This document shows positions 1 to 8,113 of a stretch of 32,902 bases of DNA, piece by piece. The notes under the pieces are model-generated. The model saw only the letters and a program-made list of their open reading frames with translations. It was not told where the DNA came from and ran no database searches. This DNA is from Candidatus Cloacimonetes bacterium HGW-Cloacimonetes-1. Its GTDB lineage: Bacteria; Cloacimonadota; Cloacimonadia; Cloacimonadales; Cloacimonadaceae. Position 1 is the stretch's first letter. Each line of letters begins with the position of its first letter. Location: contig PHBQ01000024.1 of the NCBI GenBank assembly GCA_002841975.1, positions 1 through 32,902 on the forward strand, written 5' to 3'. A program made the position numbers and the translations under genes.

Positions 1-84
1 AGGGAGGGATTCGAACCCTCGGTAGACTTTTGACCTACACACGCTTAGCAGGCGTGCGCCTTCAACCGGCTCGGCCACCTCTCC
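1..84 (-). tRNA. tRNA-Ser(GCT), 3' end cut by the window edge
   Basis: Read on the minus strand the gene starts GGAGAGGTGGCCGAG, a typical serine tRNA 5' end. The anticodon arm is CACGC-CTGCTAA-GCGTG, giving anticodon GCT, which reads AGC/AGU serine codons. A long class II variable arm (about positions 18-36) precedes the T arm GAGGG-TTCGAAT-CCCTC. Only three bases of the 3' acceptor strand remain before the window edge, so the gene continues outside. It lies 54 bases downstream of a second serine tRNA on the same strand. Confidence 0.95.
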
Positions 85-108
85 ATTTATGGGATTCACA
101 CTATGTAA

Positions 109-124
109 ACAGGGTTTCCCCTGT
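109..124 (-). other. GAAA-capped hairpin between the two serine tRNAs
   Basis: On the minus strand ACAGGG-GAAA-CCCTGT forms a perfect 6-bp stem with a GNRA tetraloop in the spacer between the two serine tRNAs. It is not followed by a T tract, so it is not a standard terminator. It could be a processing landmark in a shared tRNA precursor, or it could be chance. Confidence 0.4.
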
Positions 125-138
125 CTAATATTTCTATC

Positions 139-224
139 TGGCGGAGGATGAGGGATTCGAACCCCCATGGGCAGAACCCGGCGGTTTTCAAGACCGCTGC
201 CTTACCAATTAGGACTAATCCTCC
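139..224 (-). tRNA. tRNA-Ser(TGA)
   Basis: The minus strand folds as a class II tRNA. Acceptor GGAGGAT pairs with ATCCTCC. The anticodon arm is GCGGT-CTTGAAA-ACCGC with anticodon TGA. The variable arm contains GGG-TTCTG-CCC, and the T arm is GGGGG-TTCGAAT-CCCTC. The discriminator is G and a CCA end is encoded (139-141). The D stem is short (CCT/AGG). It starts 22 bases after the pgi stop codon, so it may be cotranscribed with pgi or have its own promoter overlapping the pgi end. Confidence 0.93.
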
Positions 225-246
225 GTAAGAGTTTTAACCTTCAATC

Positions 247-1614
247 CTAATCTGGATTTTTTGTCAATACATTTCTTTGGGAGAGGTAGGCTGTGATCTC
301 GGAAAGCTCCCGTTCAAAACCGGGTTTCCCCATCATAGCATAGGTCGCAATCTTGCCTGCTTCTACTCCGGGCTGATCCAGGGGATCGATGTGAAACAGT
401 TTGCCGGTAAAGACTGTCTGAATTTCATAGAGCATTATAAACTCCCCTATGCTCTCTTCATCCAGAGAGGGAAGGATTATGTTGGCATTGGGGCGACCGG
501 CCTTTGTAAGGGCTATTTCGGTGGCTGTGCGCTCTGTATTGAGCAGGACGCTAAGCTTTTTCCCGCCCAGATAGTTCACTTCTTCCCGATCGGGGTGCAG
601 ATCCGGGATGATGTAATCATGCTTAAACTTTTCCACCGTCAAAAAGGTGAGTACTTTGTCATTGGGACCTTCTGCATAGAGCTGGATCTGAGAATGCTGA
701 TCTGTAGTCCCCAGAGCTTTGACCGGAGTCTGTCCCACGAAAACTTCTTTGCCCTTGCGATCAAAACGTTTACCCAGGCTTTCCGCCCAGAGCTGGCGAT
801 ACCAATCGGCAAAATCGTAAAGAGCGTTGGTATATGGCATCATCACGGAGATGTTTTTGGAATCCCGACTATACAAATAGTGCAAGAGACCGTTCAAATA
901 TGCTGGATTATTCCATTTATCTAGGGTTTCACATCTTGTCTTCATGTTCCCTGCCCCTCTCAGTAAAGCGGCAATATCAATGCCGACAAAGGCGGAGGAG
1001 ACGAGTCCTACGTCTGTGAGCACAGAGAATCTGCCACCCACGTTATCCGGTACGATGAAGGATTGATAACCTTCCGCGCTAATCACTTTACGTAAAAAGC
1101 CTTTCTCCCGATCCGTGGTGATCACGATACGTTTGGCATAGTCCGTGGGATATTTCTCTTTCAAGATCGAGGTCAGGATCATATAACCCGCCATGGTCTC
1201 TGCCGTGGTGCCGGATTTGGTAATCACATTGAAGATAGTGGTATCGAGATTGATCTGCGCGAGTATTTCGTGCAAGAAAATAGGATCTACATTATCATAG
1301 ACAAACAGTTTACGACTTAGTTCCCGCTCTGTCTTGAGCGCGGAATAAAGTGCCTTGTTCCCCAGTGCCGAGCCACCAATCCCCAATACTACCATTGTAT
1401 CAAACTTGGGGTCAAGGTTCCGGATAAAGCTCTCGATATGGCTGATGTCCGATTCCGGCAAATCGTAAAAGCCCAGGATATTACTCTTTCTGTCTGCCAT
1501 AATCTCTTCATGAGCTTGCAGACATGCATAATAGTAGTCGTCCACTTTTGATGTTTTGATACCGCAGGGGATCTGGGGAGAATTCAATAAATTCTGATAA
1601 TCAAATACTAACAT
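247..1614 (-). CDS. pgi: Glucose-6-phosphate isomerase
   Basis: Interconverts glucose 6-phosphate and fructose 6-phosphate in the cytoplasm (glycolysis and gluconeogenesis). At 455 residues it matches the short bacterial form (Bacillus-like, about 450) rather than the 550-residue enterobacterial form. Visible family landmarks are GIGGSALGN near residues 78-86, the sugar-phosphate SIS segment TKSGTTAET at 132-140, the PGI signature NVGGRFSVL at 191-199, QLWAESLGK at 274-282 and GTTDQHSQIQ at 302-311. The start is backed by GAGGA a few bases upstream. It lies 15 bases after ptsI and is the last protein gene of the hprK-ptsH-ptsI-pgi block, so a sugar-phosphate enzyme is tied to a regulatory PTS. 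Two serine tRNAs follow. Confidence 0.96.
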   Translation of the reverse strand: MLVFDYQNLLNSPQIPCGIKTSKVDDYYYACLQAHEEIMADRKSNILGFYDLPESDISHIESFIRNLDPKFDTMVVLGIGGSALGNKALYSALKTERELSRKLFVYDNVDPIFLHEILAQINLDTTIFNVITKSGTTAETMAGYMILTSILKEKYPTDYAKRIVITTDREKGFLRKVISAEGYQSFIVPDNVGGRFSVLTDVGLVSSAFVGIDIAALLRGAGNMKTRCETLDKWNNPAYLNGLLHYLYSRDSKNISVMMPYTNALYDFADWYRQLWAESLGKRFDRKGKEVFVGQTPVKALGTTDQHSQIQLYAEGPNDKVLTFLTVEKFKHDYIIPDLHPDREEVNYLGGKKLSVLLNTERTATEIALTKAGRPNANIILPSLDEESIGEFIMLYEIQTVFTGKLFHIDPLDQPGVEAGKIATYAMMGKPGFERELSEITAYLSQRNVLTKNPD

Positions 1615-1629
1615 GATGTCCTCGCTTCT

Positions 1630-3357
1630 TTAAAAATCGTAGTATGCTTTCATGTCCTGGAAAATCAGTTTCTCAACTGCTTTGAGAGAACTGCTAAAAT
1701 CAAAGTTTTGCACCATCTCATCCAATTTCTCATCACATTTCCGGATAATGGCTTTGACCTGAAAATACCGGTTGGGATTCACGCTCAATTCACGCATCCC
1801 CATTCCGCAAAACAGCGGGATATACTCCGGCATCGATGCCATCTCTCCACAGATAGAAACTGGGATGTTTTCGGCTTTGGCATTACTAAGTGTCTGCCTG
1901 ATTAACGACAAGACTGCAGGATGATGCTGCACATAGTACTTTGATACTGCATCGTTGTTACGATCGACAGCTAATGTGTATTGCACCAAATCGTTGGTGC
2001 CAATGCTAAAGAAATCTGCCACTTCCGCCAGATCGGCAGAGCACAACGCAGCGGACGGAATCTCGATCATTACTCCCAGTGGGATCTCATGATCATAGGC
2101 AACTTCGTCCATTTCAAACTGTTGCATACATTCAAACACAATACTTTTAGCTGCTATAAAATCCGCAGCATCGATGACCATAGGAAACATGATTTTAGCG
2201 CTTCCTGCTACAGAAGCCTTTAGGATTGCCCGGATCTGGGTGCGGAACAATTCCGGATGTGCCAGAGAAAATCTGATGCCCCGATTACCCAGATTGGGAT
2301 TGTCTTCCTTTCCCACATTGAGCAGGTGCGAGAGCTTGTCTCCACCCAGATCAAAAGTGCGAATGGTGACCGGTTGCGGAGCCATTTTGGAGAGCAAATC
2401 ACGATAGATCTCGGTTTGCTCTTCTTCGGAGGGGAGTTTATCCCGATTGAGATATAAAAATTCTGTTCTAAAAAGGCCAATTCCATCACAGCCAAGTTCC
2501 ACTATAGCATCTAATTCCTCAGGTAATTCGATATTGGCGCGGACATCTATCTTCCGGCCGGAAATAGTCTCTGAGTTCAGGTCTCGTTGCAAGGATAATT
2601 CGGCTTGTTTAGAGATATACTTGTTTTGCAACTGGTGATAGTAATCCAAAGTTCTGCTGTCAGGATTGATGGTTAGAATGCCATCAAAACCGTCGATCAC
2701 CAATAAATCGCCGTCCCGCACCGTAGTCATTACGCTTGGCAGTGACACGATAGCTACGATATTGAGGGCTCTGGTCAGGATTGAACAATGGGAATTGAGG
2801 CTTCCCTTTTCGGCGCAATATGCTTTGATCCCGTTTTTGCCGAGTCTGGTCACCATACTCGGGGTGATTTCCCGCATCAGGTAAACAATATCGGCGTCAC
2901 TTTCGATCACATCTGCTGTTACTTCATCCAAAAGCTGCGCAATCAATCGGTTTCCAATGTCTTTGTAATCCGTTACCCTCAGGGCAAAGAACTCATTTTC
3001 CAGGTCTTGAAACTGCTTTGCGATTTCCTCATAGGTAGAATAAACGGCTTGAGCAGCAGAATACAATTTGTCCCTGATCCCATTAATAACACGGATGTTG
3101 ATGTCAGGATCCTGCAAAATCAGCATATGAGTACGGAAAATGTCTTTATCGGATTCGTTGATATCACTACTGTTCAAATAGTTCAGGATATCCTGTTCTA
3201 TATGATGCAGTGCCAGTTCAAAGCGGGTTTCTTCTTCCGAGATTTGGCCTTCTGAGATGTATTTGTGCGTGATATTATAGCTTTTGGGGTTGATGATCTT
3301 GGCAGTACCAATATGTAAACCGCTGTTGACTGCCACACCGTGCATAATCTGCATCAT
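1630..3357 (-). CDS. ptsI: Phosphoenolpyruvate-protein phosphotransferase (PTS enzyme I)
   Basis: Enzyme I takes phosphate from PEP and passes it to HPr. The 575-residue length is standard. The phosphorylated histidine is His190 in the segment SLNSHCSILTRAL; family members usually read GGxTSHxAIxAR, so this stretch is somewhat divergent. The C-terminal PEP-binding barrel shows FDLGGDK, the arginine-rich GIRF stretch, GTNDLVQYTLAVDR and the active-site cysteine in ICGEMAS. The start overlaps the ptsH stop by four bases (ATGA), so translation is coupled; the first two codons are both ATG. No sugar-specific EII gene is seen in the window, which suggests a regulatory or incomplete PTS, although EII genes could lie elsewhere. 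Confidence 0.96.
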   Translation of the reverse strand: MMQIMHGVAVNSGLHIGTAKIINPKSYNITHKYISEGQISEEETRFELALHHIEQDILNYLNSSDINESDKDIFRTHMLILQDPDINIRVINGIRDKLYSAAQAVYSTYEEIAKQFQDLENEFFALRVTDYKDIGNRLIAQLLDEVTADVIESDADIVYLMREITPSMVTRLGKNGIKAYCAEKGSLNSHCSILTRALNIVAIVSLPSVMTTVRDGDLLVIDGFDGILTINPDSRTLDYYHQLQNKYISKQAELSLQRDLNSETISGRKIDVRANIELPEELDAIVELGCDGIGLFRTEFLYLNRDKLPSEEEQTEIYRDLLSKMAPQPVTIRTFDLGGDKLSHLLNVGKEDNPNLGNRGIRFSLAHPELFRTQIRAILKASVAGSAKIMFPMVIDAADFIAAKSIVFECMQQFEMDEVAYDHEIPLGVMIEIPSAALCSADLAEVADFFSIGTNDLVQYTLAVDRNNDAVSKYYVQHHPAVLSLIRQTLSNAKAENIPVSICGEMASMPEYIPLFCGMGMRELSVNPNRYFQVKAIIRKCDEKLDEMVQNFDFSSSLKAVEKLIFQDMKAYYDF

Positions 3358-3620
3358 TCCTCTCCAAATTTGGAGGCAATCAGTTCACTGATTTCACTGA
3401 TCAAATAGTCTTCATCGACTCCATCTGCAAGCAGTTCGATCTCTGAACCGCCTTCTGCGGCAAGCATCATGACGCCCATGATACTTTTACCATTTACCTT
3501 CATGCCATCTTTGACCAGGAAAAACTCCGAACGGTATTTGGTGGCTGCTCGTACTATCAAGGCAGACGGACGCGCATGCAAGCCCAGTTTGTTCGCTACT
3601 TTAATAACTTGGCTTTTCAT
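3354..3620 (-). CDS. ptsH: Phosphocarrier protein HPr
   Basis: Small (88 residues) cytoplasmic phosphocarrier between enzyme I and PTS or regulatory targets. His15, the site phosphorylated by enzyme I, sits in GLHARPSA. Ser46, the site of HPr kinase, sits in NGKSIMGVM. Both are at the canonical positions, so this HPr should respond to both enzyme I and HprK. The gene overlaps the end of hprK by 20 bases and the start of ptsI by four. The unbroken overlap of kinase, substrate and enzyme I genes argues for fixed stoichiometry. Confidence 0.96.
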   Translation of the reverse strand: MKSQVIKVANKLGLHARPSALIVRAATKYRSEFFLVKDGMKVNGKSIMGVMMLAAEGGSEIELLADGVDEDYLISEISELIASKFGEE

Positions 3621-4584
3621 CTTTCACAGGCTTGATTTCAAAGTTTTTCATGATGGTTTTCTTGCGTATTTCATCCTGGACTTTACGATTGAAATCTTCC
3701 GAAGCATCATAACCTACGCCCTTGAGGATCATATTCATAGCAGCTACTTCGACGATCACGGAAACTGTCTTACCGGGAGACACCGGCAAATAGATGATGG
3801 GGATTTTGACGCCTAAGTGTTCTGCATAGTTATTGACCAGGCCGATCCTTTCATAATCCATGTTTTCTTGCCAGGGCATGAGCTCAATCTGGACGTCTAT
3901 ATGTTCTTGACGGCGCACTCTTTCAATGCCAAACATGCGTTCCACATTGATAAATCCTACGCCACGTATTTCCATAAAATGTCCAAACTCACGTCCGGAT
4001 TTTCCCATCAAGAGGTCGTCTATGTAACGCAAAGTAATGAGATCATCACCGACTAAGCTGTGACCACGGTGCACCAAATCCAGGGCGCATTCACTTTTCC
4101 CGATTCCGCTCTTTCCAGTTAGAAGAATACCCAAGCCAAAGACATTGACCAAAGTAGCATGGATCGTCTTTTCGAGTGCAAATATATCTTGTAAATACTT
4201 GGTTAGATGTTGGATTAAATTGATGGTAGAAAGCCGGCTGGAGAGCAAAGCAACATTTAGGTCATTTGCCAGATACTCCACCATGGGCGGAAGGGTTAGC
4301 CCCTTGGAGATGATGATGCACGGGATATTGGTTTTGAATATATCTCGCATTCTTTCAATCAGGGAATCCTCGCTCAAGGTCTGAAGATAGCGGACTTCGG
4401 TCTCGCCAAAGACTTGGATGCGATCCGATGAAAACACTTCCAAATAGCCGGACAGTGCCAAGCCGGGACGGTTGACATGTGGTGCTGTAATCTTTTTTAC
4501 CAAGGTTTCAGGTTCTGTGACCAAGGATAGTGCCAGGTCTTTTTTCTTGGCATCAAAGAACTCGCGTACTGTGATTTCTTTCAT
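3601..4584 (-). CDS. hprK: HPr kinase/phosphorylase
   Basis: Phosphorylates and dephosphorylates Ser46 of HPr in response to energy and metabolite state. The 327 residues match full-length two-domain HprK. The N-terminal domain spans about residues 1-130. The C-terminal kinase domain has a Walker A loop at 157-164 (GKSGIGKS), a conserved histidine just before it (His142), a VGDD pair near 178-181 and the HprK signature EIRGVGFINVERMFG at about 205-219. AGGA precedes the start codon. The gene lies directly downstream of the terminator that closes hpf, so it may have its own promoter in the 96-base gap or depend on readthrough. In Proteobacteria hprK likewise sits near rpoN. Confidence 0.95.
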   Translation of the reverse strand: MKEITVREFFDAKKKDLALSLVTEPETLVKKITAPHVNRPGLALSGYLEVFSSDRIQVFGETEVRYLQTLSEDSLIERMRDIFKTNIPCIIISKGLTLPPMVEYLANDLNVALLSSRLSTINLIQHLTKYLQDIFALEKTIHATLVNVFGLGILLTGKSGIGKSECALDLVHRGHSLVGDDLITLRYIDDLLMGKSGREFGHFMEIRGVGFINVERMFGIERVRRQEHIDVQIELMPWQENMDYERIGLVNNYAEHLGVKIPIIYLPVSPGKTVSVIVEVAAMNMILKGVGYDASEDFNRKVQDEIRKKTIMKNFEIKPVKDEKPSY

Positions 4585-4626
4585 ATTTATCCTGTTATCT
4601 GTTGTTTGGAGTTCTGGTAGCTGTTA

Positions 4627-4669
4627 TAAAAAGAGAGCCTCTACCCGCGAAACCGCAAATAGAGGCTCT
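4627..4669 (-). terminator. Rho-independent terminator after hpf
   Basis: On the minus strand a perfect 10-bp stem (AGAGCCTCTA at 4669-4660, TAGAGGCTCT at 4643-4634) encloses a smaller GCG-GTTT-CGC hairpin. It is followed by CTTTTTA. It lies 11 bases past the hpf stop and so separates the metK-to-hpf run from hprK-ptsH-ptsI-pgi. Confidence 0.85.
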
Positions 4670-4680
4670 ATACTCATTGT

Positions 4681-5217
4681 TTAAGGTTCAAACAGTTTGA
4701 AGTGCTCGTCGTCTTTGCGTACCAATACATTGATCCGATCAGTTTCGACATTTTTGAAGATCAGGTATTCATCTTTGATAAAGTCCACTTTGTCCAGGGC
4801 TTCCTGAACGGAAAGGGTTTCAGGGACGACTCGTTTGGTCTTCAGTGTCTTTCTGGATTTATTGGTCCCATTAATGTGAATTAGTGAGGCTCGGGAAAAA
4901 TCATCAAACTGGTCTTTCAGGGCTTTCTTTTGGTGATCTGTCACCTTGTCTTTGAGTTTTTTGATTTGTACTTCCATCTTGTCTAAAGCATTGTCGATGG
5001 ATTGATACATATCCATCTCTTCAGCTTCACTTTGAAGGCTAAATTTCGAGGCATGAAGCGATATCTCACATATGTTTCTGCTATTTTCCAGCGCCAGTGT
5101 TACATGAACGGTAATGATGTGATCAAAGTACTTCTTTACCTTTAAACAAGAGTTTTCCACATGGTCACGAATAGCTTTTGTGAGTTCGAAATGACGTGCA
5201 GTAATCGTTATCTGCAT
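4681..5217 (-). CDS. hpf: Ribosome hibernation promoting factor, long form
   Basis: Binds the 30S decoding site and, in the long form, drives formation of inactive 100S ribosome dimers in slow growth. The 178 residues contain an N-terminal S30AE/YfiA domain (about 1-100, starting QITITARHFELTKAIRDHV) and a C-terminal dimerisation domain (about 125-178) with the typical LSVQEALDKV and INVLVRKDD segments. A strong AGGAGG lies upstream of the start. It is 18 bases after lpdA and closes its transcription unit with a terminator. The link of hpf to rpoN is conserved in Proteobacteria, where the short form is usual; here it is the long form. Confidence 0.95.
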   Translation of the reverse strand: MQITITARHFELTKAIRDHVENSCLKVKKYFDHIITVHVTLALENSRNICEISLHASKFSLQSEAEEMDMYQSIDNALDKMEVQIKKLKDKVTDHQKKALKDQFDDFSRASLIHINGTNKSRKTLKTKRVVPETLSVQEALDKVDFIKDEYLIFKNVETDRINVLVRKDDEHFKLFEP

Positions 5218-5235
5218 TTTTCAAGACCTCCTGTC

Positions 5236-6636
5236 TTATATTTTGTGGATGGACAACAAGCGAATATCTTCGACGGATTCCATAATCGCCTCGGATAGCG
5301 TGGGATGAGCAAATACTATGGATTCTACATCTTCGGCAGTGACTCCCATTGAGATCATAATCCCGCCCTGTGCAATCAATTCTGCAGCTTGAGGACCGAT
5401 GATATGCATCCCTACCAGTTGCTGATTGTCTGCTCGGGCAATTGTTTTGACAAAACCGAAAGTGTTGCTCATAGCCATTGCTTTTCCATTGGCGGCAAAA
5501 GGGAATTTCCCTATTAAGATCTCGCCGAATTCTGCTTTAGCTTGTTCTTCGGTGTATCCCACTGAACCGATTTCCGGATCCGTGAAAGTACACCTTGGGA
5601 TGTTTACATATACAAATTTATGAGGGTGGTATGCGCTCTGCATCACCCGTGACTTGATGTGTTCGACAGCGAACAAACCCTGTTTACTGGCGGTGTGCGC
5701 CAGCATCATTTTAGCCGTCACATCTCCAATCGCATAGACGTTTGGAAGGTTCGTTTGCATCATGTCGTCAATGCAAATAGCTCCGCGTTCGGTAGCCAAA
5801 TCCAGCCCTTGCCAATCGATATTGTTCACAGGGACTCTTCCTACACTCATGAGGACTCTCTCCACCTCTAGGGTGGTGTCGTTTGAAAGCTGAAGAGCTA
5901 CCCCTGTTTCGGTCTCGGTTGCAGCTTGCACTGCTGTATTGAGAACCACCTTGATGCCTTTCTTTTTCAAAGCCATGGCGAGGCGTTTTGAGATTTCTTC
6001 GTCTTCGGTAGAAACCAGGCGGGGCAGGAATTCTATGATGTGTACTTCGACGCCGAAGGTGGCAAAGATGGATGCAAATTCGCAGCCAATGACTCCTCCA
6101 CCGATGACAGCCAAACTGCGCGGCAGTTCCGACATCCGGAGCATCCCTGTGGACGACAATATCCGCTGTTCGTCAATCTTGATTCCGGGTAGTTCTTTGG
6201 AATCTGAGCCGGTGGCGACAATAACAAACTCTGCACTGTATTGAGCTCCACTACTGGCGGTCAGGACATATTTATCATCGCTTCGAGTAACTGATACGAC
6301 AGCATCTTTGATTATCGGGATTTTCCGTTTACGAAACAGGAATTCGATACCGCTGACCAATTGCTCCACGATTTTGTTTTTGCGTTCAAAAATGTTCCGG
6401 TAATCAAATATGTTCGTCTGAGGGTTCAGCCCAAAGCTTTCGGCTTCTTGGACTTCCCGCACGATCTCGGATGATTTTACCAGTGTCTTGGTGGGGATAC
6501 ATCCCCAGTTCAAGCAAATGCCACCGATCCGTTCTTTTTCAAAAACTGTAGTTTCGATTCCATACTGATTCAAGCGAATTGCCGACTCGTATCCTCCGGG
6601 CCCACCACCGATAACTGCCACCTGAGTATGTTCCAA
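5236..6636 (-). CDS. lpdA: Dihydrolipoyl dehydrogenase (E3)
   Basis: FAD enzyme that reoxidises dihydrolipoamide using NAD+. It serves 2-oxoacid dehydrogenases or the glycine cleavage system. The N-terminal FAD site is VAVIGGGPGGYESA. The redox disulfide is Cys41/Cys46 in GGICLNWGCIPTK. The NAD-binding GGGVIGCEFASIFATFG lies mid-protein, a YAIGDV segment follows, and the C-terminal catalytic HPTLSE contributes the active-site histidine from the other subunit. The length of 466 is normal. It sits 12 bases after rpoN and 18 before hpf, an unusual insertion in the rpoN-hpf pair. No lipoyl E2 gene is nearby, but gcvH, a lipoyl carrier, is encoded at about 27.2 kb, so glycine cleavage is one plausible partner. 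Confidence 0.93.
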   Translation of the reverse strand: MEHTQVAVIGGGPGGYESAIRLNQYGIETTVFEKERIGGICLNWGCIPTKTLVKSSEIVREVQEAESFGLNPQTNIFDYRNIFERKNKIVEQLVSGIEFLFRKRKIPIIKDAVVSVTRSDDKYVLTASSGAQYSAEFVIVATGSDSKELPGIKIDEQRILSSTGMLRMSELPRSLAVIGGGVIGCEFASIFATFGVEVHIIEFLPRLVSTEDEEISKRLAMALKKKGIKVVLNTAVQAATETETGVALQLSNDTTLEVERVLMSVGRVPVNNIDWQGLDLATERGAICIDDMMQTNLPNVYAIGDVTAKMMLAHTASKQGLFAVEHIKSRVMQSAYHPHKFVYVNIPRCTFTDPEIGSVGYTEEQAKAEFGEILIGKFPFAANGKAMAMSNTFGFVKTIARADNQQLVGMHIIGPQAAELIAQGGIMISMGVTAEDVESIVFAHPTLSEAIMESVEDIRLLSIHKI

Positions 6637-6648
6637 TCCAAACCTCCG

Positions 6649-8112
6649 TTACGATTTAATTTTTCTGAGCCGGCTATTCAAGATACCCAGTTCATCACGA
6701 TATTTTGCGATTATCCGACGGGAGATATTCAGCCCGTCTTCTTTCATTTTTTCTACCAATTCCTGATCGCTCAGGGGATTGTCCTTTTGTTCCTGATCGA
6801 TCATGCGGATGATATTGGATTTTACTTTTTGCCGGGATATAGACTCATAGTTATCGTCCATCCCCGCCGTAGATGTAAAGAAATCCTTGAGCGCACAAAT
6901 GCCGTAAGGTGTTTCGGCATACTTGTGTTTCACTACACGTGAGATTGTTGATTCACTGACGCCCAAGTCCTGAGCGATCACCGAATATGTGAGCGGTAGC
7001 ATTAATCCTGATCCATTGTAAAAGAAATCATGCTGATACTTGATGATAGAGAGTGACACCCGTTCCAAAGTCCGCATCCGCATATAGATAGATTTGATCA
7101 GGAACTTGGCAGAATTGATCTTTTCCCGGACATAGTGCATGGTGTCTTTATCAAAAAATCCCCGGGACAACATCTTGCGATAACGGGGGCTGATAATAAT
7201 ATTGGGAGTGATTTGATCGTTGATAATCACGACATACTCCCCATCGACCATCTTGAGTGTGATATCCGGATAGACATAGCTTGCATTGGTGGTCAATATC
7301 CTCAATCCGGGCTTGGGATCCAGCTTTGAGATTTGATCACGCATGGCAAAGACCGTGTCTTCGGATACTCCAAAATGGGAGGCAATCTTTTGATATCTGC
7401 GATGAATCAGATTTGAAAACTCCTCTTCAATGATGCCTATCAAGACGCAATTGTCCTTTTGCTCGTCTGTCAATTGAGCAATTAGGCACTCTGCGATGTT
7501 GCGAGAACTGATCCCTTTGGGTACAAAATTGAGCATAATCTGGTGTATTTCTTCGCTGCGCTGCGGCTCAATATCATAGGTACTTGCCAGTATGGCAATA
7601 TCAAAATCGGGGGGAAGGAAGCCATAGATATCGCAGTTATCCAAAAGATCCACAGCAAAGTCAAATTCTTCTTCACTGAGGCTATAGGGATATAACTGTT
7701 CCATAAATTTGTCGCGGCTATCCTCTTCATAGCGTACCATAGTCTCCGTATGTTCGGTCTCGGATTCACCTTGCCAGCCATCGGAACTTTGATGATAGTC
7801 GTTCCATTGGTCCAGGATTTCTGTCAGCTCCTTCGCTTCATTCATGGTCTCGGAGTGTTCAGGACTGGGTTCAGTCTCCTCTATGGGTACATTGCTCTCC
7901 GGAGGGTCCGATTCAAAAGAACGATCATCAAGGTCTTCTTCGTCCTTTTCGTCTCGTAATTCCAGCAAAGGGTTGTTTATCAGCTCCTGCTTGATAAAGG
8001 ATTCTAATTCCAAAATAGGCAGAGCCAACATTTTCAGGGACTGCAACATCTTGGGCTTGAGTGCCAATTCCTGTTTTTGTCTTTGGTGTAAAGATTGATT
8101 TAATGAGCTCAT
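6649..8112 (-). CDS. rpoN: RNA polymerase sigma-54 factor
   Basis: Alternative sigma factor for -24/-12 promoters that needs AAA+ activators. The glutamine- and leucine-rich region I is clear at the start (LNQSLHQRQKQELALKPKML, then LKMLALPILELESF). An acidic linker follows, then the core-binding and helix-turn-helix parts. The near-invariant RpoN box appears as SRRIIAKYRDELGI close to the C-terminus. I chose ATG at 8112, directly after the lptB stop (TGATATG) and consistent with translational coupling; an upstream in-frame TTG at 8124 would overlap lptB and has no better ribosome site. I found no clear sigma-54 promoter or activator gene in the window. Confidence 0.95.
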   Translation of the reverse strand: MSSLNQSLHQRQKQELALKPKMLQSLKMLALPILELESFIKQELINNPLLELRDEKDEEDLDDRSFESDPPESNVPIEETEPSPEHSETMNEAKELTEILDQWNDYHQSSDGWQGESETEHTETMVRYEEDSRDKFMEQLYPYSLSEEEFDFAVDLLDNCDIYGFLPPDFDIAILASTYDIEPQRSEEIHQIMLNFVPKGISSRNIAECLIAQLTDEQKDNCVLIGIIEEEFSNLIHRRYQKIASHFGVSEDTVFAMRDQISKLDPKPGLRILTTNASYVYPDITLKMVDGEYVVIINDQITPNIIISPRYRKMLSRGFFDKDTMHYVREKINSAKFLIKSIYMRMRTLERVSLSIIKYQHDFFYNGSGLMLPLTYSVIAQDLGVSESTISRVVKHKYAETPYGICALKDFFTSTAGMDDNYESISRQKVKSNIIRMIDQEQKDNPLSDQELVEKMKEDGLNISRRIIAKYRDELGILNSRLRKIKS

Positions 8113-8113
8113 A

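Noticed and set aside
236-267. Promoter for the serine tRNAs from TTGACA inside the end of pgi (267-262 minus)
   Set aside because: The hexamer is exact but no -10 box is found at 16-18 bases; I did not list it.
277-924. Long plus-strand open frame antisense to pgi
   Set aside because: It is the shadow of a clearly conserved enzyme gene, with no ribosome site or recognisable domain.
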